This document shows positions 22,178-34,236 of a stretch of 64,000 nt of DNA, one piece after another (position 1 is the stretch's first letter; the number at the start of each line of letters is the position of its first letter). The stretch comes from Dastarcus helophoroides (Eukaryota > Arthropoda > Insecta > Coleoptera > Bothrideridae): NCBI GenBank assembly GCA_028583605.1, contig CM053331.1, positions 37,215,783 to 37,279,782 of the forward strand, in the 5' to 3' direction. The notes beneath the pieces are model-generated. The model searched no databases. It worked only from the letters and a program-made list of their open reading frames with translations, and was not told where the DNA came from. A program made the position numbers and the translations under genes.

Positions 22178-24411
22178 CAGGGTGTTACAAAAGTCCGGGC
22201 CGCTACTTCAGGAGCATATTCTACACATTAAAATATGAAAAATGTTGAAATACATTTTTTTCTTTAAATTGCCTCCTAACGGAGATATGACCATTTAAAG
22301 ATGGCGCCCCTAAAGTGGTTTTTTTACTACAAAAAGTTAACGGTTAGTAGCAAAGTCATGAAATTGGGCAAGCAGTTAAAGAATTGGATTAGGCATATTC
22401 TCATGTAACATATTTTTTAAATAAGCAGTAACGTGGTGTGTAGGGGGTTGCCCGCGATTATTTTTTGCCGTAACTTTTTTGTATTGCAATATTTCGACAC
22501 AAAAGTACCATAATCGTAAAAAGCAACAATTTTTATACAAAAAAGGTACTCTTTCTCAAAGTCGCTAAAAGTAACCGTTTCCGAGAAAAAAGCGTTTAAA
22601 CAAAATTGTTGCATTTATTAGAATTCGTTTTGCAAATTTCTAATTTATCCACTACTAACTGCATTGATATAAAAATAGTACTAAATTAAGAAAAAAAAAA
22701 TCAAAGCAAGTGTTCGAAATTACTGCCCCCTGCAGCAATACATTGCTCGGCTCGTCTTCTAATGGAACTCCTTACTCTTTCGCAAATGCCTGGTGTATTG
22801 TGAATCTGGTTGAACCCATTTTCAATTCGTTCACGAAGATCATTGATATTGTCAACTGGTGTGGAGTAGACGATCTGCTTTAGATGTCCCCATAAGTAGA
22901 AATCGAGTGGGTTGAGGTCAGGAGACCTAGCTGGCCATGGTATCGGATCTCCTCGACCTATCCATCGTTGATGATAGTTGTTATTCAAAAATTCCCTAGC
23001 AACTGCACTAAAATGGACAGGTGCCCCATCGTGCATTATCCACATTCGCTGTCTTGTTATGAGTGGAACATTTTCAAGTAACACGGGTAACTCTGTTTGC
23101 AAAAAATATCTATATGATGCTCCTGTTAACCTATGAGGTAAAAAAAACGGTCCAATTATAGAGTCCCCTATTACTCCTCCCCAAATGTTAAGTGAAAAAT
23201 GTTGCTGATGTCTCGACTGAATAACTGCATTCGGATTTTCAACTTGCCACTGATGCATGTTGTGAAAGTTAAGTATCCCGTTTCTGGTAAAACCCGCTTC
23301 GTCCGTAAATAATATGAGCGATGGAAAGTTCTCATTTTCAGCGATCTTATGCAATAGCCAGTTGCAAAATTCTATTCTTGGAGGATAATCAGCAGCAAGT
23401 AACCCTTGCACTCTTTGAAAATGATAGGGGTAAAATTGGTAAAATTTCAAAATTCGCCAGATAGTTACGTGATCAACTCCTTCGGCTAAAGCAAGTTGTC
23501 TAGTGCTGACACTCGGATTTTCTTCAACTCGCTGAAGCACACGCTCCTCTAAATTAGCAACTTCTGCGTTTGGCCTTCCAACACGTTCGCCTTTGAAAAC
23601 AAAATTTCCTGTTTCACATAAAGGAGCATGAATTTTCTGGAACAATTTTTCTCCTGGTAGGTGTCTATTAGGAAAACGTTCGGCATAAAGCCGTCTTGCT
23701 TCAGCACGATTACAATTTGCAAGCCCGTACATTAAATGCATATCGGCCATTTCTTGATTTGAATAGTCCATTTTATCAAAATAATGAAAAGTTAAAAAAC
23801 TACTACACTTACTATTGATAACAAAAACTGCTAAAGTTTACAGCTTACGACCAAATTTTATCAGTGACACAACGTCAATCTCTGGCAGATATTGTCAAGT
23901 ACAATTGTTTTCTTTACGATCAGTTTGCATGACCAACTTATTTTTTCTTATACAAATTAGTTAGAATTTCGAAGACGGGATAGGATTATTTAAACGCCTT
24001 TTTCTCGGAAACGGTTACTTTTAGCGACTTTGAGAAAAAGTACCTTTTTTGTATAAAAAATGTTGCTTTTTACGATTATGGTACTTTTGTGTCGAAATAT
24101 TGCAATACAAAAAAGTTACGGCAAAAAATAATCGCGGGCAACCCCCTACACACCACGCTACTGCTTATTTAAAAAATATGTTACATAAGAATATGCCTAA
24201 TCCAATTCTTTAACTGCTTGCCCAATTTCATGACTTTGCTACTAACCGTTAACTTTTTGTAGTAAAAAAACCACTTTAGAGGCGCCATCTTTAAATGGTC
24301 ATATCTCCGTTAGGAGGCAATTTAAAGAAAAAAATGTATTTCAACATTTTTCATATTTTAATGTGTAGAATATGCTCCTGAAGTAGCGGCCCGGACTTTT
24401 GTAACACCCTG
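22178..24411 (-). mobile_element. Complete Tc1/mariner-superfamily transposon
   Basis: 2,234 bp element flanked by TA on both sides. The ends start CAGGGTGTTACAAAAGTCCG. The terminal inverted repeats are unusually long, 423 bp each (22,178-22,600 and 23,989-24,411), and differ at only a few positions. One intact transposase gene lies between them on the - strand. It abuts the TATATA-rich tail of a LINE to the right. High arm identity and an open frame suggest recent arrival. Confidence 0.95.
22701..23771 (-). CDS. Tc1/mariner-type transposase, DD41D
   Basis: 356-residue transposase with no stops or frameshifts, which binds the element's ends and moves it by cut-and-paste. Residues 1-110 form a helix-turn-helix region: an N-terminal motif of the DUF4817 sort (MADMHLMYGLANCNRAEA), the linker GRPN at about 66, then SVSTRQLALAEGVDHVTIWR. 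The catalytic core has LFTDEAGF (Asp157), IMHDGAPVHF (Asp248) and RSPDLNPLDFYLWG (Asp290). I count 41 residues between the second and third acidic positions, hence DD41D. The start is the first ATG of the frame. It is the only gene between the long inverted repeats and probably self-sufficient. Subfamily placement needs a tree. Confidence 0.95.
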   Translation of the reverse strand: MDYSNQEMADMHLMYGLANCNRAEARRLYAERFPNRHLPGEKLFQKIHAPLCETGNFVFKGERVGRPNAEVANLEERVLQRVEENPSVSTRQLALAEGVDHVTIWRILKFYQFYPYHFQRVQGLLAADYPPRIEFCNWLLHKIAENENFPSLILFTDEAGFTRNGILNFHNMHQWQVENPNAVIQSRHQQHFSLNIWGGVIGDSIIGPFFLPHRLTGASYRYFLQTELPVLLENVPLITRQRMWIMHDGAPVHFSAVAREFLNNNYHQRWIGRGDPIPWPARSPDLNPLDFYLWGHLKQIVYSTPVDNINDLRERIENGFNQIHNTPGICERVRSSIRRRAEQCIAAGGSNFEHLL

Positions 24412-24485
24412 TATATATATAATCAATTCCCTTATACCGTAAGGTGTCTGGATTGGTATTCTCTATTTTATTCACAAAATTTTTT

Positions 24486-27400
24486 TCATTCCTTTTTGTT
24501 TAGCGCTAAAATTTTTGCTTCGTTTAGGTTTAATTGTCTCTTTCTGATTAATTTATCAATGATGTCATCCCATCTTTCTTTAGGTCTGCCTCTACGTCTC
24601 CGGTCCGATGTTCTTGCTTCCCATATTTTCTTTACTTGCATGTTATCTTTCATCCTTTGTATATCTCCCCACCAACCTAATTGTTTTTCTTCGACAATTT
24701 CTAATACAGGCTTAGCATCCAGTTCTTCCCTCACTTTTTGATTTCTTATTCGATCTCTTCTACTTATTCCCTTTATCGCTCTTAAGAACTTCATCTCGAC
24801 TGCTTGTATCCGGCTTTTCATTCTCTCCGTCAAAACCCAGGTTTCACTTCCAAATAGTAGTATCGGCTGGAAGATAGTCTTGTATACCAACATTTTCGTA
24901 TTTTTGGATATTTCTTTCTTCTTGACTATGGTTGCACACATACTGTAATATGCTTTAAGTGCTTTCTCTATTCGTTCATTGATGTCCCTATCCTGATTTC
25001 CTTTATTAACTATTATTACTCCTAAATATTTGAATTCCTTGACCTGCTGTATATCCTTATTTTCCAATTGTATATTTATTTTTTTTATTTTCATCTTCTG
25101 TTATCGCCATTACTTTTGTTTTATTGACATTTATTTTCATTTGCTTAGATTCTAGAGCATCTTTCCATATTTCTAAGTTAGTTTGTAGGTCTTCGGGTGA
25201 ATTGGCCACTATTACTATATCATCTGCAAATGCACATTCTTTTATACAGACTTTTTGTAGATTGTAGTATCCTACTTGTAGGCCTGTTGTTTTCGTACAT
25301 GTTTGTTTGAGTATGTCATCTATCAGGATAATGAATAGTAATGGGCTAAGTACTCCTCCCTGTCGTAAACCATCTCTTGTGTAGAAAGTAGAAGACTGCA
25401 TATTTCGCGTTCTGACGTAATTTGCATTTTCCTCATATATGCTTTTTATTCCAGCAATTAATTTTCGGCTGACTCCTCGTTGTTCCAAACTTATCCATAT
25501 TTCTTTTCTGGGTGCTCTGTCGAAAGCCTTTTCAAGATCAATGAACGCTAGATATGCCACTCTCCGTTGTCTTAATATTTTATCCGTAAGTTGTTTCATC
25601 GTGAATATATGGTCCTGTATACTATGGCCTCTTCTAAATCCACTTTGGGATACACTTAATTGCGTTTCTATGACTAAACGGAGCCTGTTTGCTAACACCC
25701 TTTCATATATCTTTGCTACCGTGCTCAATAAAGTTATACCTCGATAATTTTGGCATTGTTTTCTATCTCCCTTTTTATATATGGGCATAATAACACGTAT
25801 TCCCCAATCTTTAGGTATGTTTCCTTTTATCCATGCCTTATTACAAATGTTGTACAAGAGTTTTACACCTTTCTTCCCCATGTGTTTAATCATATCTGGT
25901 GTTATTCCATCATGTCCGGGTGCTTTTCCACATTTTGTTGCCTTGATTGCTTCTTCAACTTCTTCTATCGTAAATACTTCATTTTCTTCATCTGCTATTG
26001 TGTCATTTGTTGTTACTTCTTTGCCTTCTTGTGTCTCTGTTTCCAGTGGATTTAATAGTTCGTAAAAGTATTCTTTCCATCTGTTCATAATTAAATTCTC
26101 ATCTTTTAGCAACGCGCCTTCTTTGCTTGTTATAGTCGTCAATTTCTTTTCTTTTCCTTTTCTTATTGTCTTCACTGCTTTATAAAATAGCTTGCGATCT
26201 CCTTTATTTGTCTTCTCCATTTTTTTCCCAAAACATTCCCATGCCTTCTGTTTAGCTTCCAAAACCATATTTTTTACTTTGGTTCTTCTCTCCTTATACA
26301 AAGTGTATTTTTGTGCGGTGTTATTATTTAAATACTCTTTCCACGCTTGTTTTTTTAATTTAACTTCTTTTTTGATTTCATCGTTCCACCAGGCAGTTAA
26401 CTTTTTATTGGCGTTGGTTGTAATCATGCCACATGCTTGTTTAGCTGCTTCTATTACTACCTCCTTAAATATTTGCCATATGACTTCAATATCTTTTTGT
26501 TCAATCTCCTTTTCTATATTATTTTTTCCTCAAGAATTTGGTGATAACTGTTTGCTATATCTTTTTCTCTTAATCTGTATGTTTTAATATTTTCTTTTTT
26601 TACTGGTGCAGTTTCGTGTCGTTCGTCGTCACTCCTACACCTCTTCTTTTTCCTAATTTTTGCTACAACCAGGTAAGGATCACTAAATATTTCCGCACTT
26701 CTTTTGACTCTTACATCCGTGATCGATTTCCTATTATTTCTTTGCACAAGTACGTAGTCAATTATGGATCTTTCTTTTCTGTTTTCCGCTATTCTTGTAA
26801 ATTTATGTATATCCTGGTGTTCATAAAACGTATTTGTTATTATGAGATCGTTCAATATGCAATATTCTATCATTCTTAACCCATTGTTGTTTATTTTTGT
26901 TTTCCTACAGTTTCCAATCACATTTACATTTCTATTCTCTCTTTTACCCACCCTACTGTTAAAATCTCCTATTACGATAATTTTACCTTTAACTGTCTCT
27001 GTGGCCAATGTTAGTTCCTCCCAGAATTGATCTTTATTACTCGTTAAATCATCTTCATTTGGTCCATACACTATTATTATGCATATATATATATATCAAA
27101 TATATATCATATATATCATCAAATTCTATTTTTAGTATTCTTTCAGAAATGCCTTCCCAATTTAGTATATTATCTACTAATCCTTTCTCTATTATGCACC
27201 CAACCCCTGCCGCAGCATGTTTATTTTGTTCTACTCCACTGTATATTAAAAGGTGTCCATTTTCTAGCACTAGTTCCCCTTGTCCCTTCTTCTTCGTTTC
27301 TGTTATTGTTAATATTTGTATCCCTGTCATTTCAAATTCTTCTATTAGTTCCTCCTCTTTTCCCCTTAGTCCTCTAACATTCCATGTTCCCACTTTCCAA

Positions 27401-27576
27401 ATTTCTTTTCCTGTTTTTTCCTTTTTATTTATTTTTTCTATTGTTGTGTTTTTATGTGTTTTCGTATCCATTTTCATTGCCTTGTTCGTCATCATACTAT
27501 TTACCTCTTTAGATTTATTGCTCAGTTTTTTGAATTTGTATTTTCTAATTTTTCCTTGATTTTGTTCCATTTCCAA
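24486..27576 (-). pseudogene. LINE ORF2: endonuclease and reverse transcriptase, frameshifted
   Basis: Four open pieces in order: 27,576-27,055, 27,071-26,514, 26,427-25,057 and 25,094-24,486. They need three frame changes. The first two carry the AP-type endonuclease (GTWNVRGLRG, ITETKKKG, VIGDFNSRVG, SIIDYVLVQR). The third is the reverse transcriptase (KAPGHDGITPDMIK, YRGITLLSTVAKIYERVL, SGFRRGHSIQDHI, LRQGGVLSPLLF, catalytic FADDIVIVA). The fourth is a C-terminal domain (FKYLGVII, LLFGSETWVLTERM, RRDRIRNQKVRE, RRRGRPKERW). One break lies in an expanded AT microsatellite (27,076-27,118) and another in an A-run near 25,090. Not functional as read. Confidence 0.88.
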
Positions 27577-28301
27577 GTTTCTCCATCAACTATTATCTTG
27601 TTATATCCCATTTTGATATTCTTACCCATGCGTTTCTCCTCTTCTGCTTTATTTTTTAGTTGTCTCTGCTTCTCCCTTTCTTTATGCGTCAAGTCTTCAT
27701 TTATGAAAATTTTTTCATTAATTTTTCTAAGCTTTGATTTGTTTTTCATAATCCGTTTCTTTTCATTTTCATTTTGCAATTTCACAAGATATATATTTCT
27801 ACCAATGTTGTAAGTTTCTTCAACTTTGGTTTGTATTTCTAATTTTTCTTTAAAGAAATTTTCCATTTCGGTAATTAAAATTGCATTGTCGTTTGTATTT
27901 ACTGTTAGACCGTTAACAATTATGTTATTTTTCCTTTTATCTTTTTCGATCCACTCCAAATTATTGCTTATTATTTTTATATCCCTTTTCATTTTCTCGT
28001 TTTCTTTTATAATTCTCTCGTTTTCTTCTCTTAGTTTGTTGTTTTCGATTTAGATTTTTCTAATGTCGTTATTGTATTTTTTCTGTTCATTTTTTATTTC
28101 TTGCATTTCTTCTCTTATATCCTGCATCATACTTAGTATAAGATCAAGCTTATCCTCGTTATCAATTGTTTTTGTTTTTATTGGCGTTCTCGACATTTTT
28201 TTTGTTCTCGTTAAGGTTTCTTCTCGTACCCTTTTTCTCTTGCCTCCTTCGTCTGTGGAGGACTCCTCCATGTCGGCGTCTCTCATATAATTCTTGTCCA
28301 T
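27522..28301 (-). pseudogene. LINE ORF1 protein, one in-frame stop
   Basis: A single frame of 259 codons from ATG at 28,301, broken only by a TAA at 28,050-28,052. Residues 1-35 are basic and acidic and include KRKRVREE. 50-120 are predicted coiled coil (IREEMQEIKNEQKKYNN and following). The second half (IIVNGLTVN, GRNIYLVKLQN) resembles the RNA-binding part of L1-type ORF1 proteins. It would coat element RNA. It overlaps the start of ORF2 by 55 bases in another frame. Confidence 0.75.
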
Positions 28302-28700
28302 GTTTATTTCTTTATTTCAGCGCTGATTCCTAATCTGATTACTATATGTTGTGATGCACGTCTTTTCCACGAAAGAAACCGTTCCCCGGACTATCTCCTC
28401 GAAGGTCACGGTTTCTTATCTCTTATCAGAGCTAATACAAATGCAGCGTCTTACCTTAAATTACTAATTATTGCACTAATCTGTTTGTCTCTAGTGTTGT
28501 TTTAATCACTACACTGTTCTTATTGTTTACACCTTTGGTTTACCACAATTTTCAGAAATAATCGCTCATTAATTCCCGTAGAATTTGGGTTTATTAATGG
28601 AGCATATATTTAGCAGCTGCTTATGCACGCACCATCACCACTTAATTAAAAGCTAAAAATACAGCCTTTTTAACTGGCTCTATTTTCAGCTTAAAAAAAC

Positions 28701-31500
28701 TAAATGATAAAACAGCAGCAGCAGTCGTCAATGGTACAGTTACGCCAGCTGAAAGAATTTCCAAATTCGGGGAATCCCATTCTCCTGCAATCTAACCATG
28801 GTTTTTGGGAGGGGGGGGGGGGGGGTGCGATCTTTCTGCTAAAACTACTTAGTCTTTGTTTACGTTTAGGTTAGAGCTCAGAAGTCACGGTTCAATACTA
28901 CTTTACTATTTATATTATTATTGTCTAACTCTTCTAACAAAGTAATTTAACAACAACGTTGCCTATTTATCTTAATTTAATTTCCAAATAAAAGCAGATG
29001 TGTGGGTAAGATGATAAAATTACTCGAAAGATATTCCTTTTCTGAAATTTATCTTTGACTTCTATAACCTGCAGTTTTGTATGAAAAATGCCTATAGAAA
29101 AAGCTCTATTTAAAGACATAGTTTGAAGTCAGCTAGAGAAAAACCTTTTTTTTTAATTTTTTTCAAATTTCAATCAAATTCATAATTTTAACTTTTATCT
29201 CAAATTTAAAGTTTGCACCCGAACATTTAGAATTTGGAGATATTCTTTCTAAATTCTGGAAGATTAGATGTTTTTTTTTTAAGTTCGAGTTTCGCGTCCA
29301 ATTGTTTTTCTAACTGGCAACAACTTCAATTTCCAGGTTTTTTATTTTGGGCAATTTTGGGAATTATTGTTGCTATCTGAATTTGCAATGTCGAAGTGCA
29401 TTTGATTCTTCCGAATTTCGAAAAAAAGTTTTTGCTATAAAGTTATATATCGTTTTTTTGTAAGTTTTACCTTTAATTTTAAAATTTCGACCTTTTTTGG
29501 ACATTTTTAATTTGAATTAAATTTTTTGGTTAAATGCGAAGTATGTTAATACTTTTACTTTTTTTTTCTCAAAATTCAAAGTTTAAAATCTTGGTATTTA
29601 CTTCAAACCCAAAAATAATTTTTTAAACTTCGATTCTTTTTAGAAACGTAAAAATTTCGCCAAAATTTTTGTGAAAAACGTCATATATTGAAATTTTGAA
29701 CTGGATCTTGAGTTTTTTGAACTTGGAATTTTAATTCGAAATGTCCAGAAAAGTCTACATTTAGAGTGGACAAACTCATTCTAAAAAAGTTTAATTACGA
29801 CCCTGTTTATACTTAAAAATAACCAAAATTCATTATTAAACATTTCTGAAAATATAAACTTTTTTAAAAACGTGAATATCCGAACAAAATTAGGATATGT
29901 TAATTCTTAATGTGACCTGTTCGAATTCGAAATTTTTAGTTTTTTAAATTCGAAATTTTAGAAATAAGTTGACATTTAGAATTACTCTCTAAATCCGAAG
30001 AAGAAAGAAGCCATAATTTTTGAAAAAAAAAAAGGTTTGAAGTAAAAATTTTCTAAAAAAATCTATCATTTCCAAAAGATAAAATCTATTAACAAAAACT
30101 AATAACATTTAACTTTTTGTCTTAAAACAAAATTCAAAAAATAAACTTTGATATTTCCTGAAACTTTTAGTGTTTTCTCAAAATGGCCACGGGTTTTTTT
30201 ATAAATTAAATGTCTAGAAAGTAAGAATATTTTGAAAAAATCTGAATTTTGTTCCAGTGCTAATGTAAAAATTTTGAAAAATAAATATAAGTCATTAAGC
30301 TCATTTTTTTTTTCAAAATTTCGACTTTAATCTTGACGTTTGTAAACTAGTCGTAAAAAGTTGTAAAAATTTTATAAATCAAGTTCTTCTAAAAATATTA
30401 ATTTAAAGTTGAAATGTTGTGATTAAAAGTAAAATAAATTCTTAATTAAAGTTGATATTTTATAACTAAGATAGAAATTTCAATATTTTTTTGGAAGTTT
30501 TCACTTGGAATTCCAATTTTGGAGAAAAAAGTCGAATTTGCGTCGAAATCGTAATCGAAATATAAACAAATCAACAAACAAACAACAACAAACAAAAAAT
30601 TTCGAAATTTTTTATTATGAAGTAAAAACTTTTTGAAAAAATTAAAAATTTCGAATTAAGCTGATGGGTTAAGGTTATTAATAAAATCCTGAATTTTCCA
30701 AATTAAAAATTCTCAAGTTTTAGTGTAAAACTCGAAATTTATAAAATAATCGACATTTTAGACATTTTTTTTAAAGTTCAATCGCCATGTTGCAAAAATT
30801 ATAAAAGAAATTTATAAAAATAACTTATTAAAAATATCTTCTCAAAATAATGGCCTATAAGATATTTTGATTTTTTAGGAAAAGGCCCAACATTCAAAAT
30901 TTTATTCAAAAACCGAATTAAAAATTTAAATTTTTAAATTCCAAAACTGTTAAACTATTATTAAAAAATACAAGTTTTTCTCAAAATTTGGTGTTAAATC
31001 TCGAAAGATCGCTTGTATAAATTTCCAGTTCTTCTCAAAATTTGAATTTTTTTTCAAAATAGGGAATTTAAGCTTGAAAAACTTGCAAATTCAACATTGT
31101 TTTAATAAAATTTAAAACGTAAGATTGAAATTTCAAAAAAAAAACAAATTTCAAGAAAAGTTTAAATTTTTCTAGAAACGAAATCTCAGATTTAAATGTC
31201 AAAATTTTGAAAAAAATTCGAATGAGTTAAGGTAAAAATTTTAAGGTTTAGGGCGAAAATTCGAGAATGAACTCAACATTTTAAGATCTTCTTCATTTGA
31301 AAATGTTATACTCCTTCTGAATATCCTGAGTATAACTTAAAATCATTATTTTTTCTAATTTCGATTGAGATATTAAAATGTTTTTTTTTGTTAATTGTTA
31401 GTTTTGGCCTGTTCATGCTTTAAGAGTATTTTACCTTTTCGGTGCCTTCTTTAGCTTTCCGTTTTTGCCTAATTTAACATTTTGCTCACCTTTTTACCTT
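28701..31500. other. Degenerate AT-rich DNA, no gene
   Basis: Contains the 15-base G run (28,811-28,825), then 29.1-31.3 kb of A/T runs with recurring TTTCGA or TCGAAA. No open frame of interest on either strand. Confidence 0.6.
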
Positions 31501-32460
31501 GCTTGATTGTGCTTAAAATCCGGTCTCTAATAAAAAGAAATGACGCCAAATTTGAAAAAAAAACATCCTTGCATTTCGGTACGAAAACAAAATGATCCAT
31601 TAAAAATGGTTTTTAAAAAGGTCGCACATCTGGAAAATTCAGTTCTATCTAGTGTGAAGCCAAAAAATTTCGGGGGAGGCTGCAGCCCTCTAGCCCCCCC
31701 TGGTTACTGGTCTGCCTGCAATACTTTGTCCGGACTCCAGAATGGTTCAGTGGAGGGGCAGCACTATACTGTTTTACTTTTGACGACCAATTTCCACGTT
31801 TCATGACTAAAAAGTAAGACCTCGTCATGTCCGAAATTCACTAACCACCGGACCCCTTTCGGCGGTCCTGCGTAACATCATTTGGGTACTTAACTTTGGT
31901 AACCGAGTTGTATTTCCGCTTGGAGACACATTCTAATTTTAATGAAATTATTTGGGCGATAACTGCCTCTCGCTTTAAAATAAATGTGTACAACGAACCC
32001 TAGCAACACCAGTAGCTTTGGCTTTCAAAATAGCAGAGTTGGTACCTATTATAGCGCTGTAAAAGTGGCTATGGTTGTTATTGAAAAAAAACAAACATAG
32101 TATTTACAAATAGAATAATATTTACAAAATTAATAAATACTTATAGTTAATAAAACGTGTACATTTAACTGATTAAAAGTTCATTCGTCTTATATGATTT
32201 TTATAACTTCTGCATCTTTTGAAGAGCTCAAATTTTCTATAACGCATGCAGTGCCACTGTGGAATTTGCATCATCTCTTCCAATGCCTGGAAAAAAGTCA
32301 CACAAATTAAACAGTGTTGCTAGATGAATTAGCTTTTTAAATATCGGTTTGTATCAGTGGACGCAAGATCACAAAAAAATGGAAATAATAAACTGTGGTA
32401 CAACTACATATTTGGTCCCTAAGCAAAGTTGGTGCAGTTAAAGTCCATGTTAGAGCCCCA
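31501..32460. other. Less AT-rich island of unknown origin
   Basis: Base composition changes sharply here compared with both flanks. An 88-codon + strand frame (31,540-31,806) matches nothing I recognise. A candidate terminal exon lies on the - strand at 32,173-32,286. A phrase near 32,449 (TTAGAGCCCCATTGGGTCG) recurs at about 34,065, next to the satellite block. Confidence 0.4.
32173..32286 (-). CDS. Candidate terminal exon of an unrecognised gene
   Basis: On the - strand a TTTTTTCCAG acceptor precedes a 38-codon frame ending TAA. The peptide is not low-complexity: it starts ALEEMMQIPQWHC and contains RYRKFELFKRCRSYKNH, rich in Arg, Lys, Cys and aromatics. That contrasts with the AT-biased frames nearby. 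I do not recognise the family and found no upstream exons as far as 34.2 kb, nor a good poly(A) signal. It could be a real last exon, a processed or truncated relic, or chance. Confidence 0.3.
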   Translation of the reverse strand, partial: ALEEMMQIPQWHCMRYRKFELFKRCRSYKNHIRRMNF

Positions 32461-34236
32461 TTGGGTCGAACAAAATGAAAAAAAAAAATAAAAGAGACGA
32501 ATACGTAAAAATAATTAATGTGTCTTCTTATATCTTCTGAAGAATATTTTCTAGAAATTTTGATAATTTAACAAAATTCCGAGTTTAAATTGAAAATTCT
32601 AAATCATTTGTTTCAATTTTACGTCTCTGTAAGCACATAATCGATTTCATTAATTTATTTTTTAAATTCCAAGGTCGTATAAATAATTTTTTGCCGAATT
32701 CTGGTGTTTTTTCTTAAAAATGTTTTACTTTTGATTCATAAATTTTCTATATATTGCAACGTTTTTCTAAATTTCGATTATTTTTAGAAATTTTCGAAAT
32801 ATTAACTTCTTTTGTAAAATTCTTTCAACTTTCCTTTAATTTTCAATTCAAATTCAACATTTCATCTTTTTCAGAGAGTTCTCTCTTGTGATAAACATAT
32901 TTATACGCATTTTGACATTATTTTCAAAATATTCATTTTAGTTTAAAAATATAAACTTTTTTTTAATTCAAGTTTGGACTTTTAATTTTCCTTTTATTTA
33001 AACGAAATTTTCATTTGAAATTCCAACTTTTGATGTTTTTAAAACTTAATTTTTATTTAACATTTTGAAATAATTTAAAAATATTAACATTTTTATTTTT
33101 CCATTTCGACTTTAAAATCGAAATTTCTAAAAAAATGATTTTATTAATTTAGTTTTTCTTAAAATTTTCAGTTTAGCTAGAAATATTTTTTATAATGTTT
33201 GCGTTTTTTTTGTTTAAAATTTTAAATTTTTCTTAAGTACTTTATTTTACAATTTCAGTTTTTATTTCTTTTCTAAATTTTTGGCTTTGTCCTAAAAATT
33301 GTGTGCTTTAATTTTTTCAAATTTTAAGTCTAGTCACGAAATTTCTATTTTTTAAAAAAAATCTAATTTAAACCCAAAATTTTTGATTCATCAGAAAATT
33401 TTCGGTTTTTTCTCAATATTTAAATTTTTTCTAAATATTTCGGTAAACTCGACATTTTTAGTTTAAAAAAAATTGACTTTAACTTCGAAGCTCCTGGATT
33501 TTGTTTGATAAAGTTCTTTTCTTTTTTCATCCTTTTAATTTTTCGTCCAAATTTCTGCTTTTCCTAAAGATTTTTAGATTCACCCCTAAAATAATTTTAA
33601 AGTTTCGACAAAAATCGAAATTACAAATTAAAATGGAAGCTTCTATTAAAAGTTTTTTATTTCATCTTTAATATCTAATATTCCTAATCTCGTCTTTGAT
33701 CTGAAATTTGAAACTGTTCTGAAAAGTTCAAAAATCACCTATTTTGAAAAAATGCTGGGTAATTCTATTTTTTTTTCAAAATGTCGAGATCGACTAGATT
33801 TGAAAGATTTAAATATCGAGATTGAAGTCGAACTTGAGAGTTTCAAATTATACTACAAATTTCGAAGTTAAGATTGGAAATTTTACGCAAAAGTAAAAAA
33901 TGAGCACTAAGTAAAAGATCAAGACGTTTATTGATTTAACAACTCAACTTTTTCTTTAAATTTTGCAATATTGCTCATTTCGAAGAAGTTTATGTCTCTA
34001 AGATAAAAAAAAGGGGGGGAGTTGGACCCTCCCCGAACGAAAATCCTGGCTACGTGCCTGATGTTAGAGCTCCACTGGGTCGACCTCGTGATCAAGTAAG
34101 TCACATCATCCCGTTGGATAAACATACCGCCCATCGCGTCATCGCCCACATAAAGAGAACGGGTATAAAGGGTCACGTGATCGAGAAATCAGGGAGCTAT
34201 ATCCTTCGACAATAGGAAGCGGGCACTCTAACTGGA
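32461..34236. other. Degenerate AT-rich DNA and satellite edge
   Basis: 32.5-33.9 kb is A/T-run sequence with TTTCGA motifs and no gene. 34,010-34,236 is G+C-richer, lies directly before the satellite array and shares the TTAGAGCTCCACTGGGTCG phrase with 32.4 kb. It may be a diverged edge of the repeat block. Confidence 0.45.

Larger units (their letters stand above)
24412..28700 (-). mobile_element. Decayed two-ORF LINE retrotransposon
   Basis: Non-LTR retrotransposon on the - strand: ORF1 (28,301 to 27,522), then ORF2 with endonuclease and reverse transcriptase (27,576 to 24,486). The 3' end runs into a TATATATA tail where the mariner-type element inserted. The 5' boundary near 28.7 kb is approximate; a 15-base G run lies just outside at 28,811-28,825. 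No RNase H or terminal zinc knuckle is seen. The C terminus resembles RTE-like elements, but clade is uncertain. Confidence 0.85.

Noticed and set aside
31540..31806. 88-residue frame
   Set aside because: No recognisable domain, promoter or splice context; left unannotated as a gene.
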